This document shows positions 1-9,900 of a DNA stretch of 64,000 nucleotides, in pieces. The DNA lies in contig JBPCXI010000273.1 in assembly GCA_051008895.1 (NCBI GenBank), forward strand, positions 5,755 to 69,754, in the 5' to 3' direction. A program made the translations under genes and the position numbers. The notes under the pieces were generated by a model, which did not search any database, was not told the DNA's origin, and was given only the letters and a program-made list of their open reading frames with translations. The DNA is from SMWD01 sp051008895. GTDB lineage: Bacteria > Pseudomonadota > Gammaproteobacteria > Steroidobacterales > GCA-2729495. Position 1 is the first letter of the stretch. The number at the start of each line of letters is the position of its first letter.

Positions 1-299
1 TGCGAACCCGAATGTGGCTGCACGTTCGCGTAATCCGCGCCGAACAGCTGGCATGCGCGTTCGATCGCCAGCGTCTCGGCAACATCGACATACTCGCAGC
101 CGCCGTAGTAACGTTTGCCGGAGTACCCTTCGGCATACTTGTTGGTCAGGACCGACCCCTGCGCCTCCATGACTCGCGGGCTCACGTAGTTCTCGGATGC
201 GATCAGCTCGATATGGTCTTCCTGACGCTGCTCCTCGTCCGCAATCGCGCGCGCGATTCCGGGATCAAATCCGGCGATGGTCCATTCACCTTCGTACAT
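1..299 (-). CDS. glyA: Serine hydroxymethyltransferase, N-terminal part (cut by window edge)
   Basis: Reading the minus strand from the ATG at 299 gives 99 residues that continue past the window start. They contain the SHMT hallmarks LIASENYVSP, VLTNKYAEGY and GKRYYGGCEYVD, which form the tetrahydrofolate and PLP region of the N-terminal domain. The enzyme is a cytosolic PLP enzyme that converts serine and tetrahydrofolate to glycine and methylene-tetrahydrofolate, feeding one-carbon units to purine synthesis. The PLP lysine lies outside the window. The roughly 95 bases upstream, up to the neighbouring gene end at 396, hold no recognised gene. Confidence 0.95.
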   Translation of the reverse strand, partial: MYEGEWTIAGFDPGIARAIADEEQRQEDHIELIASENYVSPRVMEAQGSVLTNKYAEGYSGKRYYGGCEYVDVAETLAIERACQLFGADYANVQPHSGS

Positions 300-395
300 T
301 CGTGTTCTCCGCGAGGGGGGTCGTTTTTGGGGGCGCTATTGTACCCGAGTGCACCGCCGAGCGTGGGCCCGCCGGCCGGCTGCAAACGACCGCGG

Positions 396-1349
396 TTAGC
401 CGGCTGCGACGAATGCGCGCACGACCGCGGTCCACGCCCGCGCGAGGTTATCCCGGTTATAACCGCCGCCGCCGACCCCGATGATGCGACCGTCGCAGCA
501 GCGGTCGGCAATCGCGCACAGCCGCGCAGCCGCGTGCGCATGCGCATCGGGCGTAAACGCGAGATGGGTGATCGGGTCGCCCGCGACGCTGTCGGCGCCG
601 CACTGGAGCACGATGAACTCGGGCGCCGCGGCCTCGAGATAGGATTCCACGCGGTTCCATGCGGCCAGGAACGCGTCGTCGTCCGCTCCGGGCGGCAGCG
701 GCAGGTTCAGCTTCGTGCCCTCGGCGGGCCCGAGCCCGGTCTCATGCGCGTGACCGGTGCCCGGGTACAACATCCGGCCGTCCTCGTGAATGTCGGCAAA
801 CAGCAGGTCCGCATCGTCCTCGAACGCATAGAACACTCCGTCGCCATGATGCGCATCGATATCGACGTACGCGACGCGCCGCAGACCGTGCCTGCGCCGC
901 AGCAACTCGATGACGACGCCGCAGTCGTTGTACACGCAGAACCCCGCGGCATGGTCACGGCCTGCGTGGTGCAGGCCCGCGATCGGCACAAATGCCCGGC
1001 TGGCACTGCCGTCGATGACCCGCTCCATCGCGTCTATCGCAGCACCCACAACCGCGGCCGCCGCGTCGTCGAGCCCGACCATCGCCGGGGTATCGCCGCC
1101 GTCGAGGAAGCCGCGGCCGTCCGCGCAGCGCCGCGCGACGAGGTCGAGGTAGTCGGCGGTATGGAACGCGAGCAGTTCGTCCCGACTCGCCGATCCGGCA
1201 GCCTCGAAACGTACTTGCTCCGCTGTACCGGTAGCGGCCAGCTCGGCGTGAAAGACGTCGTGGCGATCCGGGCCGAACGGATGCCCGTCGCCGAAGCCAT
1301 ACGCCGCGATGCTCGGATCGCGGTATACCAGCACGTTCACGTCACTCAT
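396..1349 (-). CDS. Histone deacetylase family protein (AcuC/HDAC-like)
   Basis: This 317-residue protein has the arginase/deacetylase fold motifs of class II HDAC-like enzymes: GLHHAGRDHAAGFCVYND near residue 125 (tandem active-site histidines) and DIDAHHGDG near residue 163 (zinc-binding Asp and His), with a late GVGGGGYN glycine loop. Such bacterial enzymes deacetylate acetyl-lysine, acetylpolyamines or other small amides; the substrate cannot be told from sequence. I chose the ATG at 1349 because upstream codons show no homology-like sequence and lie in the shared upstream region with ettA. It is divergent from ettA, with about 85 bases between the starts. The family assignment is firm and the function is open. 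Confidence 0.9.
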   Translation of the reverse strand: MSDVNVLVYRDPSIAAYGFGDGHPFGPDRHDVFHAELAATGTAEQVRFEAAGSASRDELLAFHTADYLDLVARRCADGRGFLDGGDTPAMVGLDDAAAAVVGAAIDAMERVIDGSASRAFVPIAGLHHAGRDHAAGFCVYNDCGVVIELLRRRHGLRRVAYVDIDAHHGDGVFYAFEDDADLLFADIHEDGRMLYPGTGHAHETGLGPAEGTKLNLPLPPGADDDAFLAAWNRVESYLEAAAPEFIVLQCGADSVAGDPITHLAFTPDAHAHAAARLCAIADRCCDGRIIGVGGGGYNRDNLARAWTAVVRAFVAAG

Positions 1350-1434
1350 GACGGTGGATTGTAACCGCGCCGAGGTTTGCAAGGCTCCCGGCTTCCCGGA
1401 TAATCCCGGTTCCTTATCGCGAGCGGAATGCAAC

Positions 1435-3108
1435 GTGGCCCAGTACGTCTATACGATGAACCAGGTCGGCAAGATCGTGCCACCGAAGCGGCACATCCTG
1501 CGCGACATCTCCCTGAGTTTTTTCCCCGGCGCGAAGATCGGCGTGCTCGGCCTGAACGGCGCCGGCAAATCGACCCTGCTGCGGATCATGGCCGGCGTCG
1601 ACACCGAGATCGAAGGCGAGGCCAGGCCGCAGCCCGGCATCAAGATCGGTTACCTGCCGCAGGAGCCGCAACTCGACCCGACCAAGTCCGTCCGCGAACT
1701 CGTCGAGGAAGGTGTCGCCGATACCCTCGCACTCGTCCAACGCTTTAACGAGATCAGCGATCGTTTCGCCGAGCCGCTCGACGACGACGAGATGTCGGCG
1801 CTACTCGAGGAACAGGGCAAACTGCAGGACAAGATCGATGCGGCGGGCGGCTGGGAAGTCGATCGCCAGCTCGAGATGGCGGCCGACGCACTGCGGCTGC
1901 CCGACTGGGATGCCGACGTGGCGAAGCTGTCCGGCGGCGAGCGCCGCCGCGTAGCACTCTGCCGGCTGCTGTTGTCGGAACCGGACATGCTGCTGCTCGA
2001 CGAGCCGACGAACCATCTCGACGCGGAATCGGTTGCGTGGCTCGAACAGTTCCTCGACCGCTACCCCGGCACCGTCGTCGCGATTACGCATGACCGTTAC
2101 TTCCTCGACAACGTCGCGGGCTGGATACTCGAACTCGACCGTGGCTACGGTATTCCGTGGGAAGGCAACTATTCGTCGTGGCTCGAGCAGAAAGAACAGC
2201 GGCTGCAGATGGAGGAAAAGCAGGAAGCCGCGCGGCAGAAGTCGATCAAGGCCGAGCTCGAATGGGTGCGCGCCAACCCGAAGGCGCGACAGGCGAAGAG
2301 CAAGGCGCGGCTCAGCCGCTTCCAGGAGCTCACATCAAAGGAATTCCAGCAACGCCAGGAGACGAACGAAATTTACATTCCTCCCGGCCCGCGCCTCGGC
2401 GACCTCGTGTTTGAGGTCGAGAAACTGCGCAAGGGCTTCGGCGAGCGGCTGCTGATCGAAGACCTGAGTTTCAAGGTGCCGCCCGGCGCGATCGTCGGCG
2501 TGATCGGACCGAACGGCGCCGGCAAGACGACGCTGTTCAAGATGCTGTCGGGCCAGGAAGCGGCGGACGACGGCGAAATTCGCGTCGGCGAGACGGTCGA
2601 ACTCGCGTATGTCGATCAGTCTCGACAGTCGCTGGACGACTCCAAGACGGTCTGGGAAGAAATCTCGAACGGCGACGACCTGATCAGCGTCAACGGGTAC
2701 GAAACGCCGTCGCGCGCCTGGGTCGGCCGTTTCAACTTCAAGGGTCCGCAACAGCAGCAGCACATCGGTCAGCTGTCGGGCGGCGAACGCAACCGCGTGC
2801 ATCTCGCCAAGGTCCTGCGCTCCGGCGGCAACCTGCTGATGCTCGACGAGCCGACCAACGACCTGGATGTCGAGACACTCCGTGCACTCGAAGAAGCGCT
2901 GCTGGACTTCCCCGGTTGCGCGATCGTGATCTCGCACGACCGCTGGTTCCTCGATCGAATCGCGACGCACATCCTCGCGTTCGAGGGCGACAGCACCGTT
3001 ACATGGTTCCAGGGCAACTACGAAGACTACGAGCAGGACCGGCACCGTCGCCTCGGCGCAGATGCCGATACGCCACACCGGATACATTACAAATCGATCG
3101 GCGGATAG
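1435..3108 (+). CDS. ettA: Energy-dependent translational throttle protein EttA (ABC-F ATPase)
   Basis: The 557-residue product has two ABC ATPase cassettes and no membrane segments, as in ABC-F proteins. Cassette 1 shows GLNGAGKST (Walker A), LSGGERRRVAL (signature) and LLLDEPTNHLD (Walker B). After a charged linker with QEAARQKSIKAELEWVR, cassette 2 shows GPNGAGKTT, LSGGERNRVHLAK and LMLDEPTNDLD. EttA binds the ribosomal E site and gates the first elongation cycle according to the ATP/ADP ratio. The start is the GTG at 1435 (reads as AQYVYTMNQVGK), which gives the family's usual length of about 555; in-frame upstream ATGs would add non-conserved sequence overlapping the divergent gene. A glutathione peroxidase gene follows after 4 bases. 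Confidence 0.95.
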   Translation: MAQYVYTMNQVGKIVPPKRHILRDISLSFFPGAKIGVLGLNGAGKSTLLRIMAGVDTEIEGEARPQPGIKIGYLPQEPQLDPTKSVRELVEEGVADTLALVQRFNEISDRFAEPLDDDEMSALLEEQGKLQDKIDAAGGWEVDRQLEMAADALRLPDWDADVAKLSGGERRRVALCRLLLSEPDMLLLDEPTNHLDAESVAWLEQFLDRYPGTVVAITHDRYFLDNVAGWILELDRGYGIPWEGNYSSWLEQKEQRLQMEEKQEAARQKSIKAELEWVRANPKARQAKSKARLSRFQELTSKEFQQRQETNEIYIPPGPRLGDLVFEVEKLRKGFGERLLIEDLSFKVPPGAIVGVIGPNGAGKTTLFKMLSGQEAADDGEIRVGETVELAYVDQSRQSLDDSKTVWEEISNGDDLISVNGYETPSRAWVGRFNFKGPQQQQHIGQLSGGERNRVHLAKVLRSGGNLLMLDEPTNDLDVETLRALEEALLDFPGCAIVISHDRWFLDRIATHILAFEGDSTVTWFQGNYEDYEQDRHRRLGADADTPHRIHYKSIGG

Positions 3109-3112
3109 AAAG

Positions 3113-3577
3113 ATGACCCACCTGTATGACTTCGAAGTTGACCTGAACAACGGCGAGAAGCTGAACCTGAGCGACCTCAAAGGCAAGAAAGTCCTGCTCG
3201 TGAACACGGCGAGTAAGTGCGGCCTCACCCCCCAGTACACCGGCTTACAGGAACTCTCCGCAGAACTCCGGGACAAATTGACCGTCATTGGCTTTCCGTG
3301 CAATCAGTTCGGCGAGCAGGAGCCCGGTGCGGACGACGAAATTGCATCCTTCTGCGATCTGAATTACGGCGTGGACTTCCCGTTGTCTAAAAAGATCGAC
3401 GTCAACGGCGACGACGCAGCGCCCCTGTTCAAATACGTCACCGGCGCGCTGCCGGGCTTTTTCGGCAGCACCCGGGTCAAATGGAACTTCACGAAGTTCC
3501 TGTTTGACGAGAACGGCGAGCCGGTCAAGCGATTCGGGCCGAGGGATAAGCCGGAAGCGATAGCCCGATACCTGTGA
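3113..3577 (+). CDS. Glutathione peroxidase family thiol peroxidase
   Basis: This 154-residue protein carries the GPx signatures NTASKCGLTPQYTGLQ with the peroxidatic Cys at about residue 36, FPCNQFGEQEPG, and KWNFTKFLF containing the active-site Trp and Asn. The catalytic residue is Cys, not selenocysteine, as in bacterial enzymes that often use thioredoxin rather than glutathione as reductant. It reduces H2O2 and organic hydroperoxides in the cytoplasm. The ATG at 3113 lies 4 bases after the ettA stop, preceded by GGCGGATAGAAAG, so co-transcription with ettA is likely. It is convergent with the lipoprotein gene ending at 3676; the roughly 98 bases between show no clear terminator. Confidence 0.93.
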   Translation: MTHLYDFEVDLNNGEKLNLSDLKGKKVLLVNTASKCGLTPQYTGLQELSAELRDKLTVIGFPCNQFGEQEPGADDEIASFCDLNYGVDFPLSKKIDVNGDDAAPLFKYVTGALPGFFGSTRVKWNFTKFLFDENGEPVKRFGPRDKPEAIARYL

Positions 3578-3675
3578 CGCCGGTCCCGACGGTTTGAAAG
3601 ATTGCGTGGTTAAACACTGGATTGGATACCAAGATCTGACTCAAACGCACGTGAAAGTGCCGTTCGAGGCAAAGA

Positions 3676-3951
3676 TCACTCCAACGCCAACGCCCCGCCC
3701 TGTATTGGAAATCCCTCGACCACTATCGGTTGCCCGCTATCGATGTTGACCATGTCGACCGATTCGACGGCCACGGTAAACGTCACTGCGCCAGGCGGCG
3801 TTGGACTGACGGGCGTTGGGTCGGTGGGCGCCGGATCCGCAGGCGTCGAACCTGAGACAGCGGAATTGTCGTCATCGTCGTCGAACAGGCCGCAGCCGGC
3901 CAGCACCAGTGACAGCGTGACGACTGAGGTGATTCTCGCGTAACTATTCAT
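3676..3951 (-). CDS. Small putative lipoprotein, coupled to the giant surface protein
   Basis: This 91-residue product begins MNSYARITSVVTLSLVLAGC after an extra Met. The lipobox LAGC predicts cleavage and lipidation at Cys. A run of Asp and a Pro/Thr-rich linker follow, then a short beta-rich tail (VTFTVAVESVDMVNI) ending ALALE. The ATG overlaps the stop of the 2213-residue gene upstream (…GATGATGAATAG), and GGAG sits 7 bases before this ATG inside that gene, which predicts translational coupling. The gene could encode a natural small lipoprotein or the remnant of a longer one. I do not recognise the C-terminal segment. The overlapping ATG at 3954 is an alternative start. Confidence 0.7.
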   Translation of the reverse strand: MNSYARITSVVTLSLVLAGCGLFDDDDDNSAVSGSTPADPAPTDPTPVSPTPPGAVTFTVAVESVDMVNIDSGQPIVVEGFPIQGGALALE

Positions 3952-6900
3952 CATCGTTCTCCAGCTCGACTTCGCCGAATACATAGACCACCAGCAGGTT
4001 CGTGTCGCCGGCGGGCACTTCGAGCGGTTCATCGAGAAATAGTGTCAGAGTCTCGTCGTCCGACGTATACCGACCGTTCGCAAGCACCCGGTCGGCGTCA
4101 TCCCATTCACCATCACGATCGGCGTCGTAAATCAGGAAGACGTCATCGACCAGCAGCTCGTCTGCCTTACCGGCGGCTTGCAAGGTCAGCGAGTTCAGCG
4201 CGGTATCGCCGGAATCACTGCTTAACAGGAACCTGACCATGACCACTTCGCCGTCACCGGCTAGCGTCGTGGTCGTCTGCGGCATAGCCTCCCCGCGGGC
4301 CGAAATCGGCACAGCCAACCCACCGATCAGGCGGATGACGCCGTCGGCCAGGCCATCAACGTCGTTTGGACCACCATCGGTCATGGTGAGTTGCAAGCAA
4401 CCGTCGGCGGCGGTCAGCTTCCCTCCGAAAGTCTCGTTGGCCGCCGGCGGACAGGCACCTCGCTCACCCGGCGCCGAACCGATCCGGTTGTCCGCGTCTT
4501 GTACGAAGTCCTGCCACAGCCCATTGTTACTGATTCGGTAGACGGCTCCATTCGGTATCGGGCTGGCCAGCGGTATCACGATTTGCGCGCTGCCGTTCTG
4601 ATCCAACCGTGTGATTTCGAAATCCATCAGGTCGCTGGAGTATCCGTACTCGATATCCGTACCTATTATTTGCTCTTCGAACGAGGCATACACGCTGTCT
4701 TGCTGGAATGCTGTGGACCCGAGGCGCAGGTTCAGCCCCGTCTGCGTCTCGAGCAGACGACCGTCGGCCGCAAGTCGCAGTAAATTGGAATTAGCGATGT
4801 CATCCAGGTAGTCCGCGATACGATCGCCATCGCGATCGCCCGGGCCTTCCGCCGCATCGCTTTCGCCGTCGGCATCGGCATCGTCGCTCGATTTGAGCAA
4901 CAACGGTTCCGCGGCGACGCTGAGCAGAGAAGAGGCTTCAGCGTTCGCGGCCGGCAGTCCGTCGTCCCTCACGCTAACTCGCATGTCATACAGCCCCGCC
5001 GACAGACCGGACGCTTCGAGCAGGTAGGCCGGATCGTTGACGGTTATTGGATCAATCAATGCACTGTCCGACCCGCTCCAGTCGAAACTATGTTGCTGCG
5101 CCGGATCGTCATCGACGTTCGCAATCAACGCGGCGGGGCCGGCACCGCTCACGATCTTCGTTGTCGGCCTGCCCTGCTGCTCCACATCGATCATGACCTT
5201 TGGCGGCAGGTTCAATTCGGTAACTGAAATCGTATGTACCGTCGTTGCGCCCGGAACGGCATTCTCCGGATCACCCATCGACAGCACGATGGTCTCATCG
5301 GGCTCATCGTTCGCATCCCGGACGATGTCGATCTCGATCTCCGTCGACAGACCCGAAGCGATGACCGCTTCGCCATCGGCGCCGTCGTGATCGCCCGGAT
5401 TCGTCGCTGTGCCGGAAACCTGGTACGGCACCGTGACCGGGTAAGTCACGGCCGGACCATTGAGTTCGATGCTGACGCGGGCCAGCGTGCCTTCGGACAC
5501 GGCCTGATCGACCTGCAAACTGACCATCGGCACGACATCGACGAACTGGAATCCTTGGGCCTCATTGCCGGACTCATCAGACGCGTTCCATTGGACGACA
5601 TGCCGGCCCGGCCGAAACGGTCCGGGGTCGTTCGCGGTCGCTTCGACCACCCCGTCCCGGAAGTCGATCGCGGTCGCGGCGCCCAGGGCCACGAGCGTCA
5701 GCGCGCCGGTCGCATCGATCGTAATATCGGTCGGAATATCGAGTACAGGCGGAATGTCGTCGATTGTCGGGTCCGTCCCTGCGACGACTTCGTCGCCGTC
5801 GCTGACGCCGTCTCCGTCGGTGTCGGCCGTCAGCGGCGACGAACCCTCGTTGTATTCGTCAGCGTTACTGAGTCCGTCACGGTCGGCATCGCCGGCGCCG
5901 TCGTCGACATCCGGATCGAAGCCGAACGTGTTCTCGAATGTATCGCTCATGCCGTCTTCGTCAGTGTCCGTCGTATCGGCGATCAGCGTCAGGCCGGCTA
6001 CGATACCGGGCGCCTGGTCCAGCGCATCCGAGCTCGTACCGACCGTACCCTCGAATTCATGATCTTCATCGTAAATCAGGTTGCCCGGGGCCATGACCGT
6101 CATGGTAAGAACCGTTTCCGAGCCCGGGCTCAGCGTACCGATCGCACAACTCACCGTCAGACCTTCACGCGCGCAACTGCCCTGCCCGATAGTTATGTCG
6201 TCGACGGCAAGATCCGCAGGTAACAGCAGATCGATCACGATGTCTTCCGCGGTCAGCCCGGCGCCGACCGACGGCTCGGCGTTCACGACCGTGATCTCGA
6301 ACGTAAAATCGGAGCCGTCGGGGATTTCCTGCAGCGTGACCTCGTCTTCCTCGAGCGGTTCGTCGTAAAAAATGCCCCGGACACCCAGGAAGACCAGCAA
6401 CTCGACCTCGATATCGAATTCGTCGCAGCCTTCCAGTCCGTCGGTGTCCGTCACGCAGACGTTGATCGTCCGCTCACCGGTTTGTTCATAGCTGTGCTTG
6501 GCGAACGTGGCACCCTCGTCGTCCGCATTCATCGGCGCGACGGTAACAATGCCGAGCAGGTCCGCTTCGTCGCCGTCGTCTACGAGCTCACCCGTTGAAT
6601 CGCTACTGCCGTCGCCCCAGTCAATAAACGCCGTGTATTCTCCGGAATCCTGCTCGGCCAGGTCATCCGTAAACTCCGCCTGCACGACCGTCTCGAAACC
6701 GAGCGCTACACGGTCGGGGATCTCCGCCGCGACGACGGGCGGATCGTTGCGCGGCGTGACGGTGAACGTCAGCGTGGCTTCGTTGGAATCGTCGACACCA
6801 TCGTTGACGATAAAGCTCAGGCCGTCTTCGCCGTTAAAGTCCGGTGCGGGTGTATAGGTCCAAGCATCGGCGAAGCCACTCAGCGTGCCGTTCTCGGGCC

Positions 6901-9900
6901 AGCGGGTCAGCCTGTACGTCAGAGTATCCAGGCCCTGCGGGTCTTTGCCGATCACGCCGTCCGGGTCGCCGGCCGGCAACTCGAAATCGACGGACTCGTC
7001 TTCGGACGTGCTGATCCCGATCGACGCGGCCTGCGGGGGGCGGAAGTTGCGGTTGACCGTGACAGTCACCGTGGCCGAATCGCTCTGCTCGAGTCCGTCG
7101 CTGACGCTGAAACTGAACGTATCTTCGCCCGTCACGTTCGGATTCGGGAATGCCTGGTCGGATACATACGTGACGGTCGCTTCCATGCTCGCCCCGGGCA
7201 CCGTACTTTCTTTGACGTCCTTGAACGGCAGCGTCCCGAACACGTAGACGAACCGTTCGCGCCGATCGACGACAAAAAACTGACTCGAATTGACGGCGAC
7301 CGATTCGGGCTGACCCAGATTGCCGAGTATGAAGCTTGGCCGACTGGCCTTGTCGATGCCGCTGTCCTCGGACACGGCTTCGCCCGCGAACGAGCCGTCG
7401 GGTGAAAGACGCTGAACCCGAGCATTCTCGTAATCGGCGACATAGAGCACGTCGTTCGGATCAATGGAAATATACTTCGGCGTATCGAACTGCCCCTGCC
7501 GACATCCCGCGCGCGCGTCGAATTTGACGTCTCCCGGATCCTCCGGATTGCAGGCGGATTTCGCGTTTGCCGCGACCGTGCAGGTCGGAACCGGAACCGG
7601 ATCGTTCAGATTGGCATTCTCCCAGGTGCAGCTATATCCAAAGCTGCGGCCCTGTTCGGGATTCACTGGATCGATATCGCAATCGCCGAAACCGCTCGCG
7701 GTGCATTTGCCGGCCCAGCCGATGTACTCGCCCGGCACGAGCTCGCCGTTCTCGTCGACCGTCGCGGGCCCGATCTTGTGAATACGATCCCACGCCTCAT
7801 CGTTGGCATACAGGGCACCATCTGAACCGATTTCGAGGGTCGGAATAGCGCCGAACCAGTCACCCAGCACTTCGCCATTGGAATCCTTCGGCCCCACCTC
7901 GCCCAGCCAACTGCCACGGGGCTCGAGCGCGAAAATCGACCGACCGTCGACCACATAGATAATCTTCCTGACGCTGTCGATTCGCGCGTAGGCAAGCGAA
8001 CTTCCGCTCAGGCCGATGTCTGAGTTACCGTTGATCGGGAATCCGGTACAGCCAATGCCGCCCGAAGGGCCGTACGGCCAGTCGTTTGTTGGACACTGTT
8101 GAAGGGTTAACGTTGCGGAGGACGTACCAGCCGACTGAATGGTGTTGTAGTACAAAAAGCCATCACGATCTGCACGAAACGCATCACCACGCATGGGATT
8201 CGAGATGTTGTCTATTGGTAACATCCCGAGATAGTCGCCTGCCGCGTTCCATTTCGAGAAGCGCCGCCGGGATTCCGCTCCCTCGTTAAAATCGAGACAC
8301 ACGTAATAGTCATCGAGGACGTAGCGAATACCATCATCGGTCACATGAACGAACAGGGGGTTGTGCACGAAGTCTTTCGGCGGCTCGCCGAACTCAGGGC
8401 TATTGGAATTGCAGGCGGTGTTATCAAGATAATTTTTAACCGTGTCGAGTGGGTATCGCGGGAAATTTGGGCCCAGGCCGTCATTCGGCTTTGTTCGATA
8501 GTCCTCGATAAAGAATGGATACAGCGGCGCGACGAATTCGCCGTGGTCAGGCTGCGATACGATCTTGAACGACAGCGGATCAAACTGGTTGTCGAGCTCA
8601 TCGACATCGTTCGCGGTCAGCGTGATATCCACCGCTTCGGCCGTGCGCGTCGTTGCGGCGGTGGCGTTTGCCGTCGGCGCCGTATTCGACTCCTTAATGG
8701 TGATCAGCTGTGTGGACTCGGCAACATTGAGCGAATCGTCGACGGCCGTCCACGTCACGAGCGTGCGCCGATTTAACGGGAAGGAATCAGGCGCATCATT
8801 CGTGACGTCGGCCTGCACATCGACGATGTCATTGGCCACCGCGTCGCCGATGTTGGCGTCGTCCCGGGTAACATCGGCCGTGCCCCAGATGACCTTGCTC
8901 GGCGGCGCCAGCAACAGCGGCGGCTCCGTGTCCTCGACTATAATGTTCACCTCGGCCGTCGGCGCGTAGTCCTGGCTGTCATCCGGGTTGGGGCCCCGGT
9001 CCCGGGCCGTCAGGGTGACCTGTTGCGGCCCCAGTTTCAGCAACTCCGGTGCAGACAGAATGATTTCCGCTGTTCTCCCGCAGTTGTCCGTGCTGGCCGC
9101 TCGGCCGATCTCGAGCAACTGCTCACGCACCCGGAACAGCCGGGTGCCGCCGAAATCGGTGGCCGGGATTATCAAGGGCTCGGGATCGATCTCGATCGTC
9201 GGCGGGACCGAGTCCCAGACAGTGATGATCTGCCCCTTGGCGCTGACCGCGGTTTCTTCGGTATACAGATCCAGCAGGCACAAGGGGCCGCAGGTCTCGA
9301 TACTGCGCTGGATGATGCCGAAAACAACTGAATCTTCAACGTCGTTTTCGAGCTCGGCAATGATCACATCGATGTCGATTTCCTGCGCGCCCAGCGGGTT
9401 ACGGTCTGCGAAGTACTGACGTGTCGTTTCGACGAGGCTCGCCCGGCCCGGCCCCTCGCTCGGCGAGATCTCGTCCTTGATATCGGCGGCAACGGCCGTC
9501 CAGCCCTGCTGCTTGAGCTTCTTAAACAATTTTGTCAGCAGTTTCCTGGTTCTTTTCTTAATTTTTTTCCTGAGTTTCTTCCTCAATTCTTGCGAGTAAT
9601 TCGTTGCCTTAATGAACTTTGTCCGGTCGTCAGCGGAGAAGGCCGAATTTCTCGCTCGCCGATCTTCGAACGCTTTCGTCCAAACGTCGTTGTATTTCTG
9701 CCAGGCTCGGGTCACCTGCCCGACTTCTGCGGCCGTAAGAACTTCCTCGGTAATTTCATTGCCGATGCCCGGGCTCTTTTTTCGCTTGACGATCCGCTTG
9801 AGCAACTTGTATGCGTTCTTGCCGATCTTCAGTTCCGAGGCGATCATGAATGCGATCGACCCGGCCGGGACGATCACATCTGTGACCTTGTTTTTCTTTG

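Noticed and set aside
12..1364. Plus-strand open frame opposite the deacetylase gene
   Set aside because: Antisense shadow; the minus strand carries HDAC motifs and the glyA start.
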